Assembly (NCBI GenBank): GCA_040269895.1
Contig: CP158568.1
Span: 3,628,716 to 3,692,715, forward strand
DNA: 64,000 bases
Direction: 5' to 3'
From: Ancalomicrobiaceae bacterium S20
Lineage (GTDB): Bacteria > Pseudomonadota > Alphaproteobacteria > Rhizobiales > Ancalomicrobiaceae
Shown here: piece after piece, positions 57,834 through 64,000 of the stretch
Layout of the letters: each line of letters begins with the position of its first letter
Numbering within the stretch: position 1 is the stretch's first letter
Made by a program: the position numbers and the translations under genes
Notes under the pieces: model-generated
Told to the model about the DNA's origin: nothing
Database searches by the model: none
Seen by the model: only the letters and a program-made list of their open reading frames with translations

Positions 57834-58005
57834 TCCCGTTGACGGGGCAGAGCGTTCCGGTGGCGCCGTGCCTATCCCCCTTCCGAGGCGGACCGATCCC
57901 GCGCCGATGAACGCCGGATGAACGGCCCCGTCACGCCCCGTCGAGCCTCGTTCGGTTAACGTCGTCTGGCTCGCGTGAGCGGGCGGGGGGATCCAGGAGA
58001 TAGCC

Positions 58006-58344
58006 ATGACCCAGACGTTCAAGCGTCTTGCAGCGGTCGGCCTCGCTGCCGCCGCTCTGACCGGCGTTTTCGCCAACCAGAACACCGCCGAGGCCCATTG
58101 CGGCGTCGGCTGCGGCGTCGCCGCCGGCATTCTCGGCGGCGCGATCATCGGCACCGCCATCGCCGGGCCGCACTATGCCTACTACAACGGCCCGCGCTAC
58201 TATTACGGCGGCTACGGGTATCGGCCGTGGCGACATCACTATTGGGGCCCGCGCTATTACGACGGTCCCTATTATCGTTCGTGCTGGCGCGAACGCTGGT
58301 ACGATCGGTGGGGTGACGTCCATGTCCGGAGGGTCTGCCGCTGA
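58006..58344 (+). CDS. Secreted Gly/Tyr-rich small protein
   Basis: A 112-residue protein with a signal peptide (ending about NTAEAH), a short Gly/Ala hydrophobic segment (CGVAAGILGGAIIGTAIAG) and a tail very rich in Tyr, Gly, Arg and His (YYYGGYGYRPWRHHYWGP). Two cysteines in the first part and two in the last part could form disulphides. Such proteins are frequent in Rhizobiales, with unknown function, probably in the envelope. GGAGATAGCC precedes the ATG. Its stop codon overlaps the probable beginning of the next gene's reading frame. Confidence 0.8.
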   Translation: MTQTFKRLAAVGLAAAALTGVFANQNTAEAHCGVGCGVAAGILGGAIIGTAIAGPHYAYYNGPRYYYGGYGYRPWRHHYWGPRYYDGPYYRSCWRERWYDRWGDVHVRRVCR

Positions 58345-58466
58345 CGAGTACTTCCGCATCCGATGAGGCCGGGGCCGGTCGCCTTCCGACGGGAGGCGCC
58401 AACCCCGGTACGCGCGGAGGCACGCGCCCGAACTGGCGCGGGTTCTCGTTCGGCCGTGTCGGGGCG

Positions 58467-59234
58467 ATGATGCTGCGGCACTGGTACCTTCTGTCGTCGT
58501 CCTGGCCGCGCACCGTCGAGCTGATCTACTGGCCGACGGTGCAGCTGCTGACCTGGGGCTTCGTCCAGCTCTACGTCCAGAGCCATTCGAGTTTCTTTTC
58601 CCATGCCGCCGGCACCTTTGTCGGCGGCATCCTGCTCTGGGATGTGCTGCTGCGCAGCCAGCAGGGCTTCGCCTTTTCCTTCATGGAGGAGATGTGGTCG
58701 CGGAACCTCGGCAATCTGCTGATGAGCCCCTTGAGGCCATCGGAGTTCCTGGTTTCGCTCATGATCATGAGCGTGGTCCGGCTGTCGATCGGCATGATCC
58801 CGGTTACCTTCATCGCGATCCCGCTGTTCGGCTTCAACATCTGGGGCCTCGGCCTGCCGCTGGCGCTGTTCTTCCTGAACCTGCTGCTGTTCGGCTGGGC
58901 GATCGGCATCATGGTCGCGGGCGTGCTGCTGCGACAGGGCATGGGCGCGGAGAACATCGCCTGGTCGCTGATGTTCCTGATCATGCCGTTGACTTGCGTC
59001 TATTACCCGGTCGCGACCCTGCCCGGCTTCGTGCAACCGTTCGCCTGGGCCCTGCCGACCACCTTCGTGTTCGAGGGCATGCGGGCGATCATCATCGACG
59101 GCGTGTTCCGCGCCGATCTGATGGCGGGCGCGCTCGGCCTCAATACGGTGGCGATGGCGGTCAGCGTCTGGGCGTTCTTCCGCCTGCTCCGATCGGCGCG
59201 CCGCGCCGGCAGCCTGCTCCAGCAGGGCGAATGA
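58467..59234 (+). CDS. ABC-2 type transporter permease
   Basis: A permease with six membrane helices; from the first ATG it has 255 residues (MMLRHWYLLSSSWPRTVELI, then YWPTVQLLTWGF). The coding frame clearly extends upstream: NWRGFSFGRVGA directly before the ATG looks like protein, but there is no ATG, GTG or TTG in frame back to the preceding gene. A CTG at 58341, overlapping the TGA of the previous gene and placed 7 bases after GGAGGG, is the best candidate for the real start. Its ATPase may be the orphan at 47622-48374. Substrate unknown. Confidence 0.87.
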   Translation: MMLRHWYLLSSSWPRTVELIYWPTVQLLTWGFVQLYVQSHSSFFSHAAGTFVGGILLWDVLLRSQQGFAFSFMEEMWSRNLGNLLMSPLRPSEFLVSLMIMSVVRLSIGMIPVTFIAIPLFGFNIWGLGLPLALFFLNLLLFGWAIGIMVAGVLLRQGMGAENIAWSLMFLIMPLTCVYYPVATLPGFVQPFAWALPTTFVFEGMRAIIIDGVFRADLMAGALGLNTVAMAVSVWAFFRLLRSARRAGSLLQQGE

Positions 59235-59594
59235 GCGGGGCGAGGCGTTCTGCGGCGGATCGCTGCATCGCGGAACCGCGTGTCGATGTTCAGAGTTCGT
59301 GTTGACGAAGACCGGTTGTCGGCCGGCCGACCCGGCTCTGTCGCAATGAAAGCACTGCGGAACACTTTTCCGTGCCGCAGCGAAAAGATGTGCAGATCGG
59401 GCGCGATCCGGACTGGACAGTGACAGCCAACGCTGATCCGATCCCTCAGAAGAGCACGTCTTCACGACGTTCATGCGACGAATTGTCGATGGCCGGGGCC
59501 CTTGGCCGCCGTGAAGCACAGCTTAATCTCTTTGGTCCACGGTAGAGGCGTCGAGGGGCGCCCTCCGGGCCCTTGCGCGAAGGACGTGGCCGCC
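59235..59594. other. Intergenic region upstream of phaZ
   Basis: No gene is seen. A weak EcfG-like element (GGAAC at 59272-59276, 17 bases, AGTT) lies near the permease stop. The phaZ reading frame is open from 59502, but that part lacks protein-like composition and a ribosome binding site. No hairpin terminator was recognised. Confidence 0.4.
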
Positions 59595-61043
59595 ATGTTC
59601 TACCAGCTCTACGAGATGAACCACGCCGCGCTCGGACCCTTCCGCGCCGCAGCCGACGTCACCAAGCTCTATTTCCAGAACCCGCTCAATCCGCTGTCGC
59701 ACACGTCCTACGGGCGATCGATGGCGGCGGCCTGCGAGGTGTTCGAGCGCTCGACCCGGCGCTATGGCAAGCCGGAATTCGGCCTCAAGACCACGCTGGT
59801 CGGCGGCATGCGCGTACCGGTCACCGAGCGCGTCGTGTGGGAGCGGCCGTTCTGCCGGCTGGTCCACTTCGAGCGCGCGCTGCCGGAAACCCGCCGGCAC
59901 CGCGATCAGAAGGTGCTGCTGGTCGCGCCGATGTCGGGGCATTATTCCACGCTGCTGCGCGGCACCGTCGAGGCGCTGATGCAGCGCCACGAGGTGTACA
60001 TCACCGACTGGGTCGATGCGCGCATGGTGCCGATGGCGGCCGGTCGCTTCGATCTCGACGACTATGTCGACTACATCATCTCGATGCTGCACGCGCTCGG
60101 CGGCGACACCCATGTGATCGCGGTCTGCCAGCCCTCGGTGCCGGTGCTCGCGGCGGTCTCCGTCATGGAGGAGAACGAGGATCCCTACGCGCCGCCGTCG
60201 ATGATCCTGATGGGCGGACCGATCGACACGCGCTGCTCGCCGACGGCGGTCAACAAGCTCGCCAAGGAGAAGGGCATCGAGTGGTTCGAGCGGAACGTCA
60301 TCATGAAGGTGCCGTTCCCGCACGCCGGCTTCATGCGCGACGTCTATCCGGGCTTCCTGCAGCTCGGCGGCTTCATGTCGATGAACCTCGACCGCCACAT
60401 GACGGCGCACAAAGACTTCTACATGCACCTGATCAAGGGTGACGGCGACTCGGCCGAGAAGCATCGCGACTTCTATGACGAGTATCTGGCCGTCATGGAT
60501 CTGACGGCCGAGTTCTACCTGCAGACCGTCGACAACGTGTTCGTGAAGCACTCGCTGCCGAAGGGCGAGATGCTGCATCGCGACCGGCCGGTGCGGCCGG
60601 AGGCGATCAAGAACGTCGCGCTGCTAACGGTCGAGGGCGAACTCGACGACATCACCGGCATGGGCCAGACCCAGGCCGCGCATACGCTGTGCTCGTCGAT
60701 CCCGGCCGACCGCCGTGCCGACTACGTCCAGCAGAGCGTCGGCCACTACGGCGTCTTCAACGGCTCGCGCTTCCGGGCCGAGATCGCGCCGCGCATCTCC
60801 GACTTCATCAACTCCAACGCCCGTCGCGCCCCTGCCCCGGGCGCGTGGCGCGAGCCGGCCGCGGCGGCCGCGCCGACCGTGGTGAAAGCCGTGGCCGAGC
60901 CGGAAGCGGCGCCCGCCCACGTCGCAACGCCCGCGCCGGCCGCGTCGAGCCGGGCCCGCGCGGCGAAGCCCGCCGCTCCGGTGCTGCCGAAGAAGGGCAA
61001 GGTCTCGCGGGCCGGTTCCTCGGAGACCTCGCTGCCGCAGTGA
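59595..61043 (+). CDS. phaZ: Intracellular polyhydroxybutyrate depolymerase
   Basis: Degrades stored PHB granules inside the cell. The 482-residue protein starts FYQLYEMNHAALGPFRAAAD, typical of the PhaZa1-type family. The nucleophile is a cysteine (Cys178 in IAVCQPSVPVLA) in place of the lipase-box serine, as in Ralstonia PhaZa1. Further conserved segments are WVDARMVPMAAGRFDLDDYV and the His in VGHYGVFNGSRFR. The last ~70 residues form an Ala/Pro/Lys-rich tail beyond the usual family end. AAGGA lies about 11 bases before the ATG; earlier in-frame starts are not supported. A terminator follows. Confidence 0.94.
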   Translation: MFYQLYEMNHAALGPFRAAADVTKLYFQNPLNPLSHTSYGRSMAAACEVFERSTRRYGKPEFGLKTTLVGGMRVPVTERVVWERPFCRLVHFERALPETRRHRDQKVLLVAPMSGHYSTLLRGTVEALMQRHEVYITDWVDARMVPMAAGRFDLDDYVDYIISMLHALGGDTHVIAVCQPSVPVLAAVSVMEENEDPYAPPSMILMGGPIDTRCSPTAVNKLAKEKGIEWFERNVIMKVPFPHAGFMRDVYPGFLQLGGFMSMNLDRHMTAHKDFYMHLIKGDGDSAEKHRDFYDEYLAVMDLTAEFYLQTVDNVFVKHSLPKGEMLHRDRPVRPEAIKNVALLTVEGELDDITGMGQTQAAHTLCSSIPADRRADYVQQSVGHYGVFNGSRFRAEIAPRISDFINSNARRAPAPGAWREPAAAAAPTVVKAVAEPEAAPAHVATPAPAASSRARAAKPAAPVLPKKGKVSRAGSSETSLPQ

Positions 61044-61067
61044 AGCGACCCTTTCGGATCAGAGCAT

Positions 61068-61102
61068 GACGGCGGGCCGATGGGTCCGCCGTCGTCGTTT
61101 TT
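61068..61102 (+). terminator. Intrinsic terminator after phaZ
   Basis: An 8-bp stem (61068-61075 with 61086-61093), loop of ten, followed after four bases by five T residues (61098-61102). Confidence 0.7.
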
Positions 61103-61286
61103 GGCCGGCTCGTCCGCCCCCGGACCGGATGCCGAGCGGCGATCACCTTGTGCGGCGCGCTCGCGGCATGAAGGAAATTTAACCCGGGCAGCGCCGCCGG
61201 CCGCATTGAAATCGAGCCGTTTCGGGGCCACCTTTTCGGGCAGCCGCGGCCGGTCCGTCGCGGGCTCGTTCCGGAGGCGCGCCGCC

Positions 61287-61739
61287 ATGAACTGCCATCC
61301 CATCATTCGACCGGGCTTCCGCCCGCTCTCGATCGTGCTGATGGTGCTCGGCTTCATCGTGTTCTGGCCGCTCGGGCTCGCGATGCTCGCCTACATGATC
61401 TGGGGCCGGCGCCTGCAGGGCTTCGCCCGCGGCTTCCGCGATGGGTTCGCCGCCCACGGTCCGTACGCCCGGCGCCGCGAAGGCGCCTATGCCTATGCCG
61501 GCTTCGGCCATGCCGACGGCGCTTCCGCGCGGGACAATGCGGCTTTCGAAGCCTATCGCGCGGCGGAGATCGAGCGGCTGGCGGCCGAGCGCCGGCGGCT
61601 CGACGAAGAGCGCCGCGCCTTCGAAGCCCGCGCCGCCGATCAGCGGCGGGTGGACGACAGGGCCGAGTTCGACCGGTTCATGGCCGGTCGTCGCCGTCAG
61701 ACCGATGTCGGGCGTTCGTCCGACGCGGCGCCGCACTGA
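61287..61739 (+). CDS. DUF2852 family protein
   Basis: A 150-residue protein: one N-terminal membrane helix with the family motif (IVLMVLGFIVFWPLGLAMLA, then YMIWGRRLQGF), followed by a long hydrophilic helical region with coiled-coil character (IERLAAERRRLDEERRAFEA) and a conserved FDRFMAGR near the end. This is the DUF2852 layout. Function unknown; a membrane-anchored cytoplasmic coiled coil is likely. GGAGG lies ten bases before the ATG at 61287; the frame is open to 61080 without support. Confidence 0.87.
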   Translation: MNCHPIIRPGFRPLSIVLMVLGFIVFWPLGLAMLAYMIWGRRLQGFARGFRDGFAAHGPYARRREGAYAYAGFGHADGASARDNAAFEAYRAAEIERLAAERRRLDEERRAFEARAADQRRVDDRAEFDRFMAGRRRQTDVGRSSDAAPH

Positions 61740-62007
61740 CCTCCTGTGAGCCGCCGTCGCGGTGCCGCCCTCGTGCGGCCGCGTCTGGCAGCCGTACCTG
61801 ACGACCGCGGGGGTATCGCCCCGACTGTGTGCTCCCCCAACCCGATCGTGGATAACGGCGATCGGGCGAGGCGCTGCCATGGGCTCGCCCCTTTGCGGCT
61901 TTATCCAGCGCCCCGCGTTCCGCATCATCGGAACAGGTCCGGCGCGATTCGGGCCTGACGCGCCGGCCCGCTCCCCGTTTCGCACCACCTCATGCCGCTC
62001 ACGGTCC

Positions 62008-62787
62008 ATGTTCGGATTTCCGTCCTCGCCCCGTCCGCGCCAGCGCCCGCTCCCGAGCGAGGTTCGCCTCGACCTCGGCGATCGCGAAGTCGCGGTCGCG
62101 GTGCGCCGGTCGGAGCGGGCGGTGCGCTATTCGCTCCGCCTCTCGGCCGACGGCGAGCCGGTGCTGACGCTGCCCGGCCGCGGCGGTTCGTTCGCCGAGG
62201 CGGTGAGCTTTCTCGAGCGCCATCGCGGCTGGCTCGACGACCGGCTTTCGCGCCGGCCGGCCAAGGTGCCGTTCGCGCCGGGCGCGATCCTGCCCCTGCG
62301 CGGCCGGCCGCACCTGGTCGAGCATCACGCCGAGCGGCGCGGCACGGTCTGGCTCGACGGCTCTGCCGAGGCGACCCCGCCGACGCCGGACCAGGATTTG
62401 TTGCCGAAGATCTGCGTCGCCGGCGGCGTCGAGCACGTGTCGCGGCGGGTTGCCGACTTTCTCAAGCGCGAGGCGCGCGCCGATCTGACCCGCGCGGTCG
62501 AGATCCACACGCGCCGGCTCGGCGTCAAGGCTGCCGCGATCCGACTCAAGGACACCAAGACGCGTTGGGGGTCGTGCACGGCGGAGGGCGAGCTGTCGTT
62601 CTCCTGGCGCGTCGTCCTGGCGCCGCCGCACGTGCTCGACTATCTCGCCGCCCACGAGGTCGCGCACCTGCGCGAGATGAACCACTCGCACCGGTTCTGG
62701 GCCCATGTCGCCGCGACCTGCCCGGCGTGGCGCGAGGGGCGGCACTGGTTGAAGACGCAGGGCGTCGCACTCCACGCCTACGGGTAG
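62008..62787 (+). CDS. M48-type metallopeptidase family protein (YgjP/SprT-like)
   Basis: A 259-residue protein of the YgjP/DUF45 family. The zinc motif HEVAH (His216, Glu217, His220), extended by LREMNHSHRFW with the third His, is diagnostic. The preceding RLKDTKTRWGSCTAEGELSF, with the W-G-S-C segment, is equally typical. The N-terminal ~100 residues form a beta-rich domain. No signal peptide or membrane segment, so cytoplasmic. The ATG at 62008 is chosen by homology; the frame is open upstream to 61762 but that part is atypical. Substrate unknown. Confidence 0.9.
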   Translation: MFGFPSSPRPRQRPLPSEVRLDLGDREVAVAVRRSERAVRYSLRLSADGEPVLTLPGRGGSFAEAVSFLERHRGWLDDRLSRRPAKVPFAPGAILPLRGRPHLVEHHAERRGTVWLDGSAEATPPTPDQDLLPKICVAGGVEHVSRRVADFLKREARADLTRAVEIHTRRLGVKAAAIRLKDTKTRWGSCTAEGELSFSWRVVLAPPHVLDYLAAHEVAHLREMNHSHRFWAHVAATCPAWREGRHWLKTQGVALHAYG

Positions 62788-62948
62788 AGGACCGACCGGA
62801 TCGCCTTTTTCCGCGGACCGCCCTGCGCCGGCGCAATAGTCTGGAATGATTCTCCGGCTTTGCTTCCCCGCCGCCCCCCTGCTACAAGCGGCGCGGATTT
62901 TGCCTGCCCGGAAATGATCACGGTCAGGTGATCGTCAGAGAGGTTTCG

Positions 62949-63542
62949 ATGCGGCGAGCTTCGATCACGCGCAAGACCAAGGAAACCGCGATCGCGGTCG
63001 AGGTGAACCTCGACGGCACCGGGGCCTTCGACATCGCGACCGGGATCGGCTTCCTCGACCATATGCTCGAGCAGCTCGCGCGCCATTCGCTGATCGACAT
63101 CACCCTCAAGGCCGAGGGCGACCTGCACATCGACATGCACCACACCACCGAGGACGCCGGTATCGCGCTCGGCCAAGCGGTGCGGTCGGCACTCGGCGAC
63201 TGCAAGGGCATCAATCGCTACGCCGACTGCCACCTGCCGATGGACGAGACGCTGTCGCGCGCCGCCGTCGACGTGTCCGGTCGGCCGTTCCTGGTGTTCC
63301 AGGCCGAATTCACGCGCGACAAGGTCGGCGACTTCGACACCGAACTGTTCGAGGAATGGTTCCGCGCCTTCGCCATGAACGCCGGTATCACGCTGCACAT
63401 GGCCAATCTCTATGGCTCGAACAACCATCATATCGCCGAGTCGCTGTTCAAGGCGCTCGCCCGCGCGCTGAAGGTCGCGGTCGCGGTCGATCCGCGGCAG
63501 GCCGATCGCATCCCGTCAACCAAGGGCACGCTCGGAGGCTGA
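62949..63542 (+). CDS. hisB: Imidazoleglycerol-phosphate dehydratase
   Basis: Catalyses the dehydration of imidazoleglycerol phosphate in histidine synthesis. The 197-residue monofunctional form shows the duplicated metal-binding motifs [14 protein letters not shown] and [17 protein letters not shown], and [15 protein letters not shown] near the N-terminus. GAGAGG five bases before the ATG supports the start at 62949 over 62928. It is followed after one base by a DUF2628 gene; in Rhizobiales hisH, hisA and hisF normally come next, beyond the window. Confidence 0.97.
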   Translation: MRRASITRKTKETAIAVEVNLDGTGAFDIATGIGFLDHMLEQLARHSLIDITLKAEGDLHIDMHHTTEDAGIALGQAVRSALGDCKGINRYADCHLPMDETLSRAAVDVSGRPFLVFQAEFTRDKVGDFDTELFEEWFRAFAMNAGITLHMANLYGSNNHHIAESLFKALARALKVAVAVDPRQADRIPSTKGTLGG

Positions 63543-63543
63543 C

Positions 63544-64000
63544 ATGGCGACCTGGACCGTGCATGCCCCGCCCGGGGCCGACGCCGGCCTGCCGGCTCAT
63601 GACGCGCTGAGGTTCACCCGCGAGGGCTTCGCCTGGGCGGCGCTCGTGTTCGGTCCGCTCTGGGCGCTGTGGAACCGGCTCTGGCTGGTGTTCCTCGGCT
63701 GGCTCGTGGCTATCCTGGTAATCGAGATCCTGGCCCGCGTCGTCGGGGAGCCGGCGGCGACGGTGGCGAGCTTCGTCTTCGCCGTCTGGTTCGCCTTGTC
63801 CGCCGCCGATCTCAAGCGCTGGACGCTGGAGCGGCGCGGCTGGCGGCTCGTCGATCTCGTTGAGGCGTCGGGCCGCGACGAGGCCGAGAAGCGTCATTTC
63901 GACAAGGTCGCGCTCTCGACGCGCGCCGGTCGGGTCGAGACGCCGCGCGCCGTGGCCGCCTCCGCCGAGACCGAGACCGGTGCGACCCGTCGGATCGTGC
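63544..64000 (+). CDS. DUF2628 domain-containing membrane protein (runs off the window)
   Basis: An open frame from ATG 63544 continuing past the window end, at least 152 residues. GGAG precedes it, and the hisB stop is one base upstream, so it is in the his operon. It begins ATWTVHAPP and shows the DUF2628 motif FTREGFAWAALVFGPLWALW, followed by two further membrane segments and a cytoplasmic part (LKRWTLERRGWRLVDLVEAS). DUF2628 between hisB and hisH is a conserved arrangement in Rhizobiales; its link to histidine synthesis is unknown. Confidence 0.9.
   Translation, partial: MATWTVHAPPGADAGLPAHDALRFTREGFAWAALVFGPLWALWNRLWLVFLGWLVAILVIEILARVVGEPAATVASFVFAVWFALSAADLKRWTLERRGWRLVDLVEASGRDEAEKRHFDKVALSTRAGRVETPRAVAASAETETGATRRIV

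Noticed and set aside
59272-59297. GGAAC-N17-AGTT near the end of the ABC permease gene.
   Set aside because: The -10 part deviates from CGTT, and the distance to phaZ is about 300 bases. Likely chance.

Overview
The window reads as one stretch of a GC-rich alphaproteobacterial chromosome, most likely Hyphomicrobiales (Rhizobiales). The evidence is gene content and order: dnaA; mutM - enoyl-CoA hydratase facing ubiE - ubiB; hisB followed directly by a DUF2628 gene; a PhyR/NepR general stress response locus; an ActS/ActR (RegB/RegA) redox pair; MmcB; DUF2244 beside nth; an intracellular PHB depolymerase. I see no rRNA, tRNA, CRISPR array, insertion sequence or prophage. Most of the window is ordinary vertically inherited chromosome.

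Layout. 1-2.8 kb: 3' part of dnaA, then dapB and gpmA. 3-9 kb: three genes for related secreted cysteine-containing proteins of unknown function, interrupted by an Ada-like DNA repair gene, a DUF2244 gene and nth. 9-16.3 kb: a divergent LysR/SDR pair, then a TetR - membrane fusion protein - RND pump operon with a perfect 24-bp palindromic operator. 16.5-23.8 kb: ubiB, ubiE, mutM, enoyl-CoA hydratase, DUF4202, an SDR lacking the usual catalytic residues, and an HI0933-type flavoprotein. 24-30.3 kb: a cluster of small stress-type genes (PRC-barrel, hydrophilic disordered, DUF3309, glycine-zipper, DUF1328) surrounding fumC. Seven of these genes carry an exact match to the EcfG (general stress sigma factor) promoter, GGAAC-N16/17-CGTT. 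30.5-40.2 kb: a three-domain Aas-type lipid enzyme, DUF4337, wrbA and a second RND pump with its adaptor. 40.5-43.8 kb: the general stress control locus itself: nepR and phyR, divergent, each with its own EcfG box, plus an HWE-family PAS histidine kinase. 43.8-51 kb: chemoreceptor, NhaD-type antiporter, ABC ATPase, ActS and ActR. 51-56 kb: mmcB, then a sugar-acid group (FucU mutarotase, aldo/keto reductase, GntR regulator, UxaA-family dehydratase) that looks like part of an L-fucose-type oxidative pathway. 56-64 kb: a soluble chemoreceptor, a Gly/Tyr-rich secreted protein, an ABC-2 permease, PHB depolymerase, DUF2852, a YgjP-type metallopeptidase and the start of the his operon.

How it fits together. 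The clearest system is the general stress response. The PhyR-NepR switch at 41 kb and the small effector genes at 24-30 kb share one promoter motif, so the 24-30 kb block can be read as part of the regulon of the 41 kb switch. The gene for the EcfG sigma factor itself is not in the window.

Two normally intact genes, the adaptor of the first RND pump (near 14,685) and ubiB (near 17,563), are each split by a small frameshift. Both are close to each other and both could be sequencing errors. I found no clear case of a wholly new defence or biosynthetic system. The best candidates for undescribed biology are the secreted cysteine-domain family at 3-9 kb and the small EcfG-controlled proteins at 24-30 kb.
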